In this document: in pieces, positions 8,748 through 17,617 of the stretch
Position numbering within the stretch: position 1 is the stretch's first letter
How the letters are laid out: each line of letters starts with the position of its first letter
Source of the DNA: Clostridium sp. Marseille-P2415
Lineage (GTDB): Bacteria; Bacillota; Clostridia; Lachnospirales; Lachnospiraceae
Length of the DNA stretch: 64,000 bases
Assembly (NCBI RefSeq): GCF_900155545.1
Contig: NZ_LT732526.1
Span: 3,380,837 to 3,444,836 of the forward strand
Reading direction: 5' to 3'
Notes under the pieces: model-generated
What the model was told of the DNA's origin: nothing
The model's input: the letters and a program-made list of their open reading frames with translations, nothing else
The model's database searches: none
Program-made: the position numbers and the translations under genes

Positions 8748-10081
8748 TCAGTCCTTTCTTCATGATGCTCAGGCCAGACCAGGATGCTCTTACATCCTTT
8801 ATTCCTATAACTTTCTACAATAATATCATATTCTTCCCCAAAAAGCTGCCTCATTTTCTCTTTTGCATAGTCCATCCCAAGCTTAATATAATAGCCTTCA
8901 TGCTTGTCCTTATACGTTTCATATTTCACTTCCAATTCTGCATCGCTCAACCCGGAACCGGTATCACTGACTTCCAGCACCAGGTTATTGTTTCTTAAGT
9001 ATCCTGTCACCGAGATTTTCCCACCCTCTTTTTTCAGCATAATTCCGTTGTACAGGGCATTCTGGATAAAGGGCAGAAGGATATCCGACGGCATCTTGCG
9101 CATGTGCATTTCTCTCGGAACCTGAATGGAATACTCCAGCCGCCCTCCAAACTTCTTCTGCTGGAATCTAAGATACTGCTCCGCGTGTTCCAGTTCTCCT
9201 GAAATAAGAACGAAGGTTCCCTTTTCCATATATTTATATTTTGTGTATTCGATAAAAGAACTCAGCATTTCATTGAACCGGGAAGCATCTTCCAGAATAG
9301 CCAGATTCATTAAGGATGTCAGGATGTCCAGAATCTCATAGGGGTTGGAGAGGATTTTCAGTTCCTGCAATTCCCGGGTTTTCTGAACATTTTCCTTCAT
9401 ATAGCGTTGGTTTGAGGCCTGTACCTTCTTTATGCGCTTTTTCAGTATATCTTCCTGCATATGCTGGTTGATTTCATTTTCGCTTAACTGGTTTATTACG
9501 AGAAACACAAGATTCGCAATATCCATGAATTTTTCATAAGAAAATACGGGAATTTCCTCCAGCAGCTCCTGACACTGGGACACCACCTCGTCCGACTCAG
9601 GAGAGCGCATAACGGAAGCCAGACGGCTGACGGACTCCGGCGCATCATGGCATTGAATCTGCCCGCCGATAAAGCCGCCCAGATAATGCCCGCGCACGAT
9701 GATCGGAATCGCTACTTCTAAAAGGCCGCATGGACAGTAGTATACGTTTGTCTTCTGCGTGACCGCCGCCTGGATAGACCCGAATGCATCGGAAGATTTG
9801 CACCTTTCGATTGCCTCAGGATTGCTCCGGACCTGCCTGCAGAAACGGGAAAAGAATGTTGTCTCTGTGATCGGCTCTCCCCTGTAATCCACCGTGACAA
9901 AAGCAAGCCCTGTTGCCTTGGAAAGACTTTCCTGTATGTTTTCCAGCTTTTCTTTTCCAAATAGATGGATAATGTCCAGTTTATTGATGTTTCCTTCATC
10001 ATTTGTTATGAAATATTCATCTAACGTATCCGGCGGCAGTTCAGCCATGTGGATCAGATCCTGATATTCTTCCATCTCCAT
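8744..10081 (-). CDS. PocR-domain sensor kinase with degenerate phospho-acceptor site
   Basis: A 445-residue cytoplasmic sensor. Residues about 37-200 form a PocR ligand-binding domain (VYYCPCGLLEVAIPI, GHYLGGFIGGQ), which in related systems senses small diols or other BMC substrates. A coiled coil near 205-240 follows, then a LytS/YesM-type kinase module. The usual phospho-acceptor motif NPHFLYN reads NPYEILD here, so Tyr248 replaces the His. The later landmarks (EQYLRFQQKKFGGRL, FIQNALYNG, DTGSGL) are intact. A second ATG at residue 3 could be the actual start. The gene follows the alcohol dehydrogenase and is coupled to the response regulator. Kinase activity is therefore doubtful although the sensor role is likely. 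Confidence 0.88.
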   Translation of the reverse strand: MEMEEYQDLIHMAELPPDTLDEYFITNDEGNINKLDIIHLFGKEKLENIQESLSKATGLAFVTVDYRGEPITETTFFSRFCRQVRSNPEAIERCKSSDAFGSIQAAVTQKTNVYYCPCGLLEVAIPIIVRGHYLGGFIGGQIQCHDAPESVSRLASVMRSPESDEVVSQCQELLEEIPVFSYEKFMDIANLVFLVINQLSENEINQHMQEDILKKRIKKVQASNQRYMKENVQKTRELQELKILSNPYEILDILTSLMNLAILEDASRFNEMLSSFIEYTKYKYMEKGTFVLISGELEHAEQYLRFQQKKFGGRLEYSIQVPREMHMRKMPSDILLPFIQNALYNGIMLKKEGGKISVTGYLRNNNLVLEVSDTGSGLSDAELEVKYETYKDKHEGYYIKLGMDYAKEKMRQLFGEEYDIIVESYRNKGCKSILVWPEHHEERTE

Positions 10082-10166
10082 AACCTCTCTTCCATACTAT
10101 TATTATTATTTTACCATTTTCCCCACTCTGAAACAATCTGTTTTCTGTTTCCAGATAATACAAGAA

Positions 10167-10197
10167 GACCGGGCTGTATGTTTCAATCAGCTCGGCC
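10167..10197 (-). terminator. Possible weak terminator between adh and sensor gene
   Basis: An imperfect ten-base stem (10167-10176 with 10188-10197) lies in the 154-base gap after the alcohol dehydrogenase gene. Only a short T-containing tail follows on the minus strand, so it may reduce rather than stop transcription into the sensor genes. Confidence 0.35.
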
Positions 10198-10235
10198 TTA
10201 CGCTTATTCTGTCATGCAGTACTTATTACCCGCTT

Positions 10236-11351
10236 TTAATAAATACTTAACAGGATTTCTCTAATAGAAGCGGTTCCGATTTCTCTCGGGGTACTGGACA
10301 GACAATTATCCATAAGGGCATTATCTATCATATTTTGCAGCTGTTGTTCGTACTCGTCGCGGTCAATATCCAGTTCCCTTATGGAGGACGGCATATTCAT
10401 GCAGTGCATAAGCGTTGTAATCAGTTCTTTCAGAGCATTCACGGCAAACTCCGGAGCTTCATCCATGCCGGCTAACTGCACCTTATAAGCAAGTGCGGCA
10501 TATTTCCTCATGACATCATGGTTCACGCTGTTATATTCAATCACCCTGTTTAACAGGAGGGCATTGGCCAGTCCGTGGGGAATATGAAATGTTCCCCCCA
10601 GCTGGTGGGCAATGCTGTGGTTAACGCCCAGGCCGGCTGTGTTAAAGGCCATGCCGGCCAGGGTGGACGCTTCATGCATCAAAGTTCTTGACTCCAGATT
10701 TTTACCGTCTCCGTAACAGCTTAAAAGTGCTTTTAAAAGAAGTTCCACCGCCTTTTCCGACAGCGCATCGGAAAATACATTAGAACCTGTGGAAACATAA
10801 GCTTCCAGGGCATGGGTAAACACATCCATCCCCGTATTTGCCGTGATAGAAGGCGGGACAGACAATGTAAGCCTTGGGTCCAGAATTGCCACATCCGCCA
10901 GGATATCATCCGATGAGATCAGGTGCTTGCTCTTATTTTCCGGATCCGTTATAACGGCGGCCGACGTAACCTCAGAGCCGGTCCCGCTGGTTGTGGGGAT
11001 TGTAATAAATTCCGGCTTTGGGACCAGTTCCCGTAACCCGGCAAAATAAATAATTCCTTTCGCCGTATCGATGGCAGATCCGCCGCCAAATCCTATGACG
11101 ATTTCAGGCCGTACCCTGCAGATCATGCCTAACCCCTTTCCCACCACTGAAGTGGTGGGGTCCGGAACTGCCTGATCAAAAATTTCCACGGAATTGCCGG
11201 GATCCAGAGCATCTGTTATGTAATTGATGGCACGGCTTTCCGACAGAAATCTGTCACAGACCACCAAAATCCGTTTATTACGGATATTCTGCAGATACTC
11301 GATTGCATAACGTCCGCTGCGTATCCTGGTTTTTATATATACATTTGACAT
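10236..11351 (-). CDS. Iron-type alcohol dehydrogenase of the microcompartment (PduQ/EutG-like)
   Basis: A 371-residue group III (iron-dependent) alcohol dehydrogenase. The GFGGGSAIDTAKG motif binds the dinucleotide, IPTTSGTGSE is the family signature, and the metal-binding His residues lie in NHSIAHQLGG and HGLANALLL. In glycyl-radical BMCs such enzymes reduce propionaldehyde (or the equivalent) to the alcohol and regenerate NAD inside the shell. It is shorter than free-standing family members only by normal variation. It lies 46 bases after the first aldehyde dehydrogenase gene and has an AAGGAG ribosome site. Confidence 0.92.
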   Translation of the reverse strand: MSNVYIKTRIRSGRYAIEYLQNIRNKRILVVCDRFLSESRAINYITDALDPGNSVEIFDQAVPDPTTSVVGKGLGMICRVRPEIVIGFGGGSAIDTAKGIIYFAGLRELVPKPEFITIPTTSGTGSEVTSAAVITDPENKSKHLISSDDILADVAILDPRLTLSVPPSITANTGMDVFTHALEAYVSTGSNVFSDALSEKAVELLLKALLSCYGDGKNLESRTLMHEASTLAGMAFNTAGLGVNHSIAHQLGGTFHIPHGLANALLLNRVIEYNSVNHDVMRKYAALAYKVQLAGMDEAPEFAVNALKELITTLMHCMNMPSSIRELDIDRDEYEQQLQNMIDNALMDNCLSSTPREIGTASIREILLSIY

Positions 11352-11397
11352 ATGCGCTTCTCCTTAACAGTCAGTCTGTCCATGGGCGTGACCAAAA

Positions 11398-12822
11398 TCA
11401 GCGGATGCTGAATGCATCGGTCAGAACACATTTGCGCTTTCTGCAGAACGATCTTGCCGAGGTTAAGCCTTCCCCTGTAGGGCCTGCAATGGTAAAGGTG
11501 GTATATCCTTCTCCGCCCGCTCCGATTCCTGCGAAAGAGGGGGCATTCTTAACAAAGATGGTGGTTTCCAGAATCTTCGCCATTTTACTCAGCTTTTCTA
11601 CATTTTTGGAATGCATCATGGCTGTATGGCGGTTTCCATGTTCTGCTTCATGAGCATATTCAATTGCCACATCCACATCCGGAACACGTACCACCGGCAG
11701 GATCGGCATCATCATTTCCTCTTGTACGAGAAGGTGGTCCTTTGGCACTTCCATGATAATGACCCGGATGCTGTCGTCGGCTGCAATCCCCAGTTTATCC
11801 AGAATATACTTAGCGCTCTTGCCCACAAAGGGTGTCTTGGGGCCTCCCTTTTCATTGGTTACCAGAGTTACCAGCTGATCTAAAACTGCTTTATCTGTAA
11901 TCTGGTAGGCGCCGTTCTGTTTCATATGATGGATCAGATGATCACAGATGGCCTCCACTGCAAATACTTCTTTTTCTGCAATACAGGGAACGTTATTATC
12001 AAAGCTGCAGCCGTCCACGATATCCTTTGCAGCCTTTTCGATATCGGCTGTCTCGTCTACTACGACCGGAGGATTGCCCGCTCCTGCACCGATCGCTTTT
12101 TTACCGGAAGAAAGCACCTTCTTTACGATGGAAGGCCCTCCTGTGGCTACCAGCAGACGTACCTTGGGATTCTCAATCATTTTATTGGTATTTTCAATGG
12201 ACGGCTCTTCCACCATGGTAATTAAGTTGGAGGGGGCTCCATTTTCCTTTAAGGCTTTGTTTAACATCTTTACCAGCATCTGTGAAACTTTTTTTGCCCT
12301 TGGGTGAGGACTGAAGATAACCGTATTTCCACCTGCAATCATTGAGATGGAGTTGTTGATGATCGTTTCAGTCGGATTGGTGGTGGGTGTGATCGCACCG
12401 ATCACCCCAAAGGGACAATATTCCACCAGTGTAAGCCCGTTATCTCCTGTCATTGCTTCCGAGACCAGGTCTTCTGTTCCCGGCGTTTTCTCGGCTGCCA
12501 GCCGGTTTTTGATCAGCTTATGTTCGTAGCAGCCGATCTCTGTTTCTTCCACTGCCAGCCTGGATATCAATTCCAGATTTTCTCTCTTTAATATGGTGGT
12601 TCTGATAACGTCTACATATTTCCGGCGGTCGGCAATGTTTGAAAATAACAGCTTTTTTTGAGCTTCTTCTGATGCGGCGATCGCCTCATCCATTGTTTCA
12701 AATATGCCGTATCTTTCCACCTGGGTTTCCGTAAACTTCTGAGGCTGTTCCAGCTTTATCTCCTTTAAAACCTGTTCCACCATTTGCTCGATTACTTTTA
12801 TATCCATTTCCAAGAGTTTCAA
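11398..12822 (-). CDS. CoA-acylating aldehyde dehydrogenase with encapsulation helix (PduP/EutE-like)
   Basis: A 474-residue enzyme oxidising an aldehyde to acyl-CoA with NAD. The first 25 residues form an amphipathic helix (DIKVIEQMVEQVLKEIKLE) followed by a linker, the typical peptide that targets cargo to the BMC lumen. The catalytic Cys is in FDNNVPCIAEKE, and the cofactor region includes TGGPSIVKKVLSSGKK and AGAGNPPVVVD. The start is uncertain: 12822 is a TTG codon with AAAGGA eight bases upstream, while the next ATG at 12807 is poorly placed. It is the more conventional of the two aldehyde dehydrogenases in this operon. Confidence 0.92.
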   Translation of the reverse strand: MKLLEMDIKVIEQMVEQVLKEIKLEQPQKFTETQVERYGIFETMDEAIAASEEAQKKLLFSNIADRRKYVDVIRTTILKRENLELISRLAVEETEIGCYEHKLIKNRLAAEKTPGTEDLVSEAMTGDNGLTLVEYCPFGVIGAITPTTNPTETIINNSISMIAGGNTVIFSPHPRAKKVSQMLVKMLNKALKENGAPSNLITMVEEPSIENTNKMIENPKVRLLVATGGPSIVKKVLSSGKKAIGAGAGNPPVVVDETADIEKAAKDIVDGCSFDNNVPCIAEKEVFAVEAICDHLIHHMKQNGAYQITDKAVLDQLVTLVTNEKGGPKTPFVGKSAKYILDKLGIAADDSIRVIIMEVPKDHLLVQEEMMMPILPVVRVPDVDVAIEYAHEAEHGNRHTAMMHSKNVEKLSKMAKILETTIFVKNAPSFAGIGAGGEGYTTFTIAGPTGEGLTSARSFCRKRKCVLTDAFSIR

Positions 12823-12834
12823 ACCTTCTTTCCT

Positions 12835-13659
12835 TTATATGGGATCTGCGGTGGCATTCCACGCGATGCCCAGCGGGGTAACGAGCAGCCCGTCATTTGT
12901 CTTGACGGTTGTTATCCCCAGTTCTTTTTCAAATGTACTTTCAAATTCTTTAAAGCAGCTGGCTCCGCCTACCACGTAAACCCGGTCCACATCATAATCT
13001 GCAAGGTACCGCTTTACAATGGAAGCCATTTTCTGCACCACCGGCTTTATAATGGGAAAGACATCGATTTCTTTATCCCTGTCTTTCTTTAATTCCTCGG
13101 CCTCTTCTATGGAAATCCCATAATATCCGGCCAGGACCAGGGTCATATGAGTGCCCCCTGTAGGTTCATCTGCGGTAAAGATAACATTTCCGTCCTTCAG
13201 GATGCTGATGCCTGTGGTGCCGCCGCCTACATCCACAACGGCACCGTCTGTGATTCCCAATACGGAGGCCGCCGCAGTAGGCTCGTCAATGACACTTAAG
13301 ACTTCAAACCCGGCGCCTTCCACCACATTGGAAATGCACCGCACATTTCCCTCAATAATCCCGGGAGGAATCGCAGTAGAAGCCGTTTCCAGCGTTACTC
13401 CAAGCATTTCCTCCAAGTGAGCCTTCAAACGCCTGACCGTCTGTATGGCCCCTACGAAATCCACGACGATCCCGTCCTTTACCACTTTCGAAACTGCAGT
13501 GGCACCTGCAACCGGATGGTTGTCTTCATCTGTAACAGCGATCACGATATTGGCAGTTCCCAGATCCACGCCAGTCTTTAACGGCCCGGAAAAGGATCTG
13601 CATTTCTTCTCTCTTATCAGCTCTGCAAAATCAGACAGCACTTCATTGGTTATGAGCAT
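12835..13659 (-). CDS. eutJ: EutJ-like actin/Hsp70-fold protein
   Basis: A 274-residue protein of the EutJ group, an Hsp70/actin-like ATPase fold common in ethanolamine and glycyl-radical BMC loci. The phosphate-binding motifs are visible: GVDLGTANIVIAV near residue 29 and VDVGGGTTGISIL near 143, plus VYVVGGASCFKEFE near 230. Suggested roles in the literature are chaperoning of encapsulated enzymes or reactivation; neither can be read from sequence. It sits 12 bases before the aldehyde dehydrogenase start. Confidence 0.9.
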   Translation of the reverse strand: MLITNEVLSDFAELIREKKCRSFSGPLKTGVDLGTANIVIAVTDEDNHPVAGATAVSKVVKDGIVVDFVGAIQTVRRLKAHLEEMLGVTLETASTAIPPGIIEGNVRCISNVVEGAGFEVLSVIDEPTAAASVLGITDGAVVDVGGGTTGISILKDGNVIFTADEPTGGTHMTLVLAGYYGISIEEAEELKKDRDKEIDVFPIIKPVVQKMASIVKRYLADYDVDRVYVVGGASCFKEFESTFEKELGITTVKTNDGLLVTPLGIAWNATADPI

Positions 13660-13678
13660 ATAACCCCTCTTTTCCGCT

Positions 13679-14317
13679 TTATTTACGCCGGATCATCACA
13701 TAATCATTATTACTCAGAGCACAGGCATTGGCTTCATCCACGTCAACATGCATTTCCAGGGAGAATTGATCCGATACTCTTATGAGGACATCACCGAATA
13801 TACCGCGTCTCTCCCCAAAGGTTTCAACCTCTACGATTTCTTTATCCTTGACTCCCATGGCATCCGCCTGCTGCGGCGTCATATGAATATGACGCAGGGC
13901 AATGATCGCCCCCTGTGGGAGGAATACGGTTCCTTTTGGGCCGATCATCTCCAGGCCCGGAGTTCCCGACAAGTCTCCGGATTCCCTGATCGGCGGCCTG
14001 ATTCCGAGACGGAAGCTGTCTGTCTTCGAAATCTCGATCTGGCTCTGTTTCCTGACCGGCCCCAGTATCCGCACCCTGTCAAACTCTCCCTTTGGTCCCC
14101 GGATTATGACGGTCTCATTGCTGGCATACTGGCCCGGCTGTTTTAAATCGCTTTTCTTGGTAAGCTGATAGCCTTTGCCGTACAGCGTTTCCAAATCTTC
14201 CTGGGTCACATGGACATGCCTGTTTGAAACTCCTATAGGGATTTTGTATGCATTATATTCATTTACTTTTTCCATTACCCTTTGGGTAACCAGTTTTAAC
14301 AGTTCTTCATTCACCAT
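13679..14317 (-). CDS. pduL: Phosphate acyltransferase PduL
   Basis: A 212-residue phosphotransacylase of the PduL type, converting acyl-CoA plus phosphate to acyl-phosphate and CoA, so that CoA is recycled in the BMC. Two similar beta-barrel halves carry the zinc-binding motifs VSNRHVHVTQ and ALRHIHMTPQQADAMG. The N-terminal 25 residues form a predicted amphipathic helix, as in BMC-targeted PduL. I prefer ATG 14317 (nine bases after AGGGG) to ATG 14326, which abuts the ribosome site. The acyl-phosphate product would feed the acetate kinase encoded at 26102-27292. Confidence 0.93.
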   Translation of the reverse strand: MVNEELLKLVTQRVMEKVNEYNAYKIPIGVSNRHVHVTQEDLETLYGKGYQLTKKSDLKQPGQYASNETVIIRGPKGEFDRVRILGPVRKQSQIEISKTDSFRLGIRPPIRESGDLSGTPGLEMIGPKGTVFLPQGAIIALRHIHMTPQQADAMGVKDKEIVEVETFGERRGIFGDVLIRVSDQFSLEMHVDVDEANACALSNNDYVMIRRK

Positions 14318-14355
14318 CACTCTCATCCCCTTTTGGAATTCTTCATACCGGCATA

Positions 14356-14634
14356 TTATAATGACTTCGGTAAAATCTTCTCAACATCCGTATGTGGTCT
14401 TGGGATCACATGCTGGGATACTACCTGGCCTACGCTTGCTGCGGCAGCTGCCCCTGCATCAACGGATGCCTTGACCGCACCCACATCTCCGCGCACCATA
14501 ACGGTTACCAGCCCGGAACCAATTTTCTCATATCCGATCAATGCCACGTTTGCTGCCTTTGTCATTGCATCTGCTGCTTCGATCGCTCCTACCAGACCTT
14601 TCGTTTCAACCATTCCTAACGCTTCGTTTGACAT
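14356..14634 (-). CDS. BMC-H shell protein (PduA/EutM-like), copy 1
   Basis: A 92-residue single BMC domain that forms hexagonal tiles of the shell. It begins [19 protein letters not shown] and contains [20 protein letters not shown] and the edge motif VIPRPH. It is very similar to the protein of 18823-19107, differing mainly at the termini, so one arose by duplication. The pore loop region (KIGSGLV) matches the general diol- and ethanolamine-type hexamers. AGGAGG lies eight bases before ATG. Confidence 0.95.
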   Translation of the reverse strand: MSNEALGMVETKGLVGAIEAADAMTKAANVALIGYEKIGSGLVTVMVRGDVGAVKASVDAGAAAAASVGQVVSQHVIPRPHTDVEKILPKSL

Positions 14635-14677
14635 CTGTTTTTCCTCCTGATTTTCATATTGTTTGAACTGTTTTTGG

Positions 14678-14724
14678 TTAAAGCGGATATTCGCAATCCA
14701 CTTCGCTGCTTGATAAGGTTAAAA
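14678..14724. repeat. Dispersed 46-base repeat, copy 1, over the metK stop codon
   Basis: This sequence, starting TTAAAGCGGATATTCGCAAT, recurs at 41985-42030 with only a few transitions. It contains the near-palindrome GCGGATATTCGC. It covers the last codon(s) and stop of metK and the gap before the BMC-H gene. Confidence 0.65.
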
Positions 14725-15900
14725 TGCCAACTGTTTTAAAATCCATGCCTTATCCGTTTCTTCCCACCGGAATCCCTGATTTGTTCTGCCGAAGTGCCCG
14801 TAAGCCGCCGTTTTGAGATACTGGGGACTTCTTAAATTTAATTCAGAGATATAATCGGCTACCCGGAAGGAAAATACATTTTTTATCAGTGCTTCTATGT
14901 GGCTGTCCGGGATTCTTCCGGTACCAAAGGTATTTACTGTAATGGCCTCAGGCTCGATCCCGCCGATCACATAGGCCAGTGAAACCTCGCACCGCCTTGC
15001 CAGCTCTGCCGCCACAATATTTTTTGCCACATAGCGGGCCATATAAGCGGCCGAACGGTCCACCTTTGTCGGGTCCTTTCCTGAAAAAGCTCCGCCGCCA
15101 TGTTTTCCAATGGTACCATAGGTATCTGCCATGATCTTTCTTCCGGTGACCCCTACATCGCCTGCCGGACCTCCGGTCACAAATCTGCCTGTGGGATTTA
15201 CGTGGATCCTTGTGTCCGGGGTCAGCCATCTGGGATCTATGACAGGATCAATGACGGTACACCGGATAAATGCCTCTAACACATTATGGGGGATTTCTTC
15301 CCTGTGCTGGGCGGAAACGACAATGCTGTGAATGCAGACAGGCTCGCCTGCCCCGTTATACTTCATCGTAACCTGGGTTTTCCCGTCAGGATACAGAAAA
15401 TCCACGTTTTGGACTTTTCTTACGTAAGCCAGCCGTTCTGCAAGACGGTTTGCCATATGGCAGGGAAGCGGCATCAGGCTTTCTGTCTCATCTACGGCGT
15501 ATCCATACATGATCCCCTGGTCGCCCCCTCCCAGAACTTCCTTCTCTCCATGGCCGCTTTTCGTCACCCCCATGGAAATGTCCTGGGACTGGTTATGGAT
15601 ATTGGTGAAGATCATGCACGTATCGGCGTCAAATCCTTTTCCGCATTCCACGTAACCGATCTTCCTGATAATTTCCCTTGCCTTCGCCACAACATCCACC
15701 TGGGCTTTGGAGGTGACCTCTCCTGCAAGCATCAGGGTATTGGCAGATGCCATGGCCTCGACCGCAACCCGGGATTTTGGATCCTTTTCAAGATAAGCAT
15801 CCAGAATTCCATCTGCAATCTGGTCGCATACCTTGTCAGGATGGCCTTCTGTCACGGATTCTGAAGTCACAAAGTATGTTCTGTCATCGTGTCCTTCCAT
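14719..15900 (-). CDS. metK: S-adenosylmethionine synthetase inside the BMC operon
   Basis: A full-length 393-residue MetK joining ATP and methionine to give SAM. The motifs TEGHPDKVCDQIAD, GGGDQGIMYGYA and GGGAFSGKDPTKVDRSA are intact. It lies between the second aldehyde dehydrogenase and a shell gene on the same strand with gaps of 26 and 84 bases, so it is cotranscribed with the BMC. The glycyl-radical activase of the same operon consumes SAM, which gives a direct reason for its presence. No amphipathic targeting helix is obvious at the N-terminus. Whether another metK exists in the genome cannot be told here. Confidence 0.95.
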   Translation of the reverse strand: MEGHDDRTYFVTSESVTEGHPDKVCDQIADGILDAYLEKDPKSRVAVEAMASANTLMLAGEVTSKAQVDVVAKAREIIRKIGYVECGKGFDADTCMIFTNIHNQSQDISMGVTKSGHGEKEVLGGGDQGIMYGYAVDETESLMPLPCHMANRLAERLAYVRKVQNVDFLYPDGKTQVTMKYNGAGEPVCIHSIVVSAQHREEIPHNVLEAFIRCTVIDPVIDPRWLTPDTRIHVNPTGRFVTGGPAGDVGVTGRKIMADTYGTIGKHGGGAFSGKDPTKVDRSAAYMARYVAKNIVAAELARRCEVSLAYVIGGIEPEAITVNTFGTGRIPDSHIEALIKNVFSFRVADYISELNLRSPQYLKTAAYGHFGRTNQGFRWEETDKAWILKQLAF

Positions 15901-15926
15901 ATTCCATCAACCTGCTTTCTTAACAA

Positions 15927-17240
15927 TTAACGGAGCGTAAAGCCACTGGTCAGCGTACACCTTCTTCTCCTTGTAAAATGTCTCGCCGACGTAGTTCCCT
16001 CTCCCGTTGCTGTGGCAATTGTAAAACTGGTATGGCCTTCTTTATCAAAACCGATTCCCAATAAAGACGGCCCGTTCTTTACGAATACGGAGGTCTGCAT
16101 TTTCTTTGCAGCCCTGTTTAAATGCTCGATGGATTCGGAGTGAATGGCAGCCGTATGCTTGTATCCCTGTTCAACCTCCAGTGCGATCTCCAGTGCCTCA
16201 TCGAAATCTGCGGCCTTAACCAGGGGTACAAGGGGCATCAAAAGCTCCAGCGTAGCAAAGGGATGAATCCGTTCCGTCTCCGCAACGATCAGCTTTACCG
16301 GGCTGGCGCATGGGATACCCGCATATTCGAGAATCGCATTGGCATTCCTGCCTTCCAGCCTCTTATTTATGGTAAAATCTTCTGTTACCGCCGCATCAAG
16401 AAGCTTTTTGATATCCGCTTCATCTTTTACATAATGTACACCGTTTTTCAGCAGTTCAAGGATAAAACGGTCTGCCGCACCTTCCACCACGACCATGCAT
16501 TTTTCCGATGTGCACATGAGATTATTGTCAAAGGAGGCCCCCTGTACAATATCTCTTGCAGCTTTTTTTAAATCCGCAGTATCGTCCACAATCGCAACCG
16601 GATTGGCAGGCCCGGCTCCGATTACCTTTTTTCCGGATGTCATGGCCTGCCGCAGGGAATTGCTGCCTCCGGTGCAGACCACTAAGTCCACGTCCGGATG
16701 GCTCATAATCTCTGTGGTGGATCCCATCAGGCTTTCATGCAGGGTTACAACAAGATTATGAATGCCGCAGACATCCCGGATGGCATCGCTGATTACATTA
16801 GTCAGGAATTGTGAGACCCTGACTGCTCTCGGATGCGGGCAATGAATGACCGCATTTCCGGCAGCCAGCATGCCTATGGTATTGTTGATCAATGCTGCAC
16901 AGGGATTCGTACAGGGATGGACCGCGCAGACAATTCCAAAGGAAGACAGCTCATACAGCGTCATGCCATGATCTCCTGTATTGACTTCTGTAATTAAGTC
17001 CTCCACACCGGGGGTTTTTTCAATAGCAAGGCTTATTTTACCGGCCTTATCCTTTACATTGCCCATGCCGGTCTCCTCCACTGTCATGGCTGCAAGTTCA
17101 TTGATAATGGGACGGAGCGCTGCCTTTACCCCTTCCAGTATCTCCTGCCGTTCATTTAAGGTCAGCTCCGCATACCTTAAGTAAGCTCCCTTTGCTGCTG
17201 ATACAGCATCTGTAACATTGGTATAAATGCTGCTTTTCAT
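15927..17240 (-). CDS. Second CoA-acylating aldehyde dehydrogenase of the BMC
   Basis: About 437 residues, homologous to the enzyme at 11398-12822 but without its N-terminal encapsulation helix. The catalytic Cys is retained (FDNNLMCTSEKC), as are SNSLRQAMTSGKKV and AGPANPVAIVDD. It may partner with the other copy as a hetero-oligomer, act on another aldehyde, or work outside the shell. The frame is open to 17333, but that would overlap the EutN gene. ATG 17240 lies 11 bases, and ATG 17249 two bases, after AAGGAGG, so the start is uncertain by three codons. Confidence 0.88.
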   Translation of the reverse strand: MKSSIYTNVTDAVSAAKGAYLRYAELTLNERQEILEGVKAALRPIINELAAMTVEETGMGNVKDKAGKISLAIEKTPGVEDLITEVNTGDHGMTLYELSSFGIVCAVHPCTNPCAALINNTIGMLAAGNAVIHCPHPRAVRVSQFLTNVISDAIRDVCGIHNLVVTLHESLMGSTTEIMSHPDVDLVVCTGGSNSLRQAMTSGKKVIGAGPANPVAIVDDTADLKKAARDIVQGASFDNNLMCTSEKCMVVVEGAADRFILELLKNGVHYVKDEADIKKLLDAAVTEDFTINKRLEGRNANAILEYAGIPCASPVKLIVAETERIHPFATLELLMPLVPLVKAADFDEALEIALEVEQGYKHTAAIHSESIEHLNRAAKKMQTSVFVKNGPSLLGIGFDKEGHTSFTIATATGEGTTSARHFTRRRRCTLTSGFTLR

Positions 17241-17289
17241 GTCATACATTCCCTCCTTTCCTCTAAAATTAACGATCAATAACCGGCTG

Positions 17290-17553
17290 TCAGCGATCCA
17301 TTGTATCGACGATTCCGATAATCGCCATATCAATGACAGCCTCCCGTTTCGTTTTACCTACGCGGACAGAAGAGCCCTGGCCAATAAGGACCGTTTCACC
17401 GATTCCGGCTCCTACGTAATCCACAGCCACTTCCTCTGAATCAATGAAATTACCATCTCCGTCAATCCTTCTGATGATCATCAGCTTGTAGCCGACCAGA
17501 GATTCATCCTTTCTGGTAGCCACAACCGTACCTATAATCTTAGCCAATCTCAT
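17290..17553 (-). CDS. eutN: EutN/CcmL-type BMC vertex protein
   Basis: An 87-residue member of the EutN/CcmL family, whose pentamers cap the vertices of the shell. Recognisable features are the start MRLAKIIGTVVATRK, the LVGYKLMIIRRID strand, VDYVGAGIGETVLIGQGSS and the terminal IVDTMD. It is the only vertex protein seen in the operon, consistent with the low number of pentamers needed per shell. Confidence 0.95.
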   Translation of the reverse strand: MRLAKIIGTVVATRKDESLVGYKLMIIRRIDGDGNFIDSEEVAVDYVGAGIGETVLIGQGSSVRVGKTKREAVIDMAIIGIVDTMDR

Positions 17554-17617
17554 ACTGTTCCCATTCCTTTCATGGAAGACCAGGCTGTTTCATTTATATG
17601 GCGCTTTTATGTGTCCG

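Noticed and set aside
14719-15927. SAM riboswitch ahead of metK
   Set aside because: Only 26 bases separate metK from the upstream gene, and no riboswitch-like structure fits.
17241-17333. Longer N-terminus of the second aldehyde dehydrogenase
   Set aside because: It would overlap the EutN gene by 44 bases and bury the AAGGAGG ribosome site.
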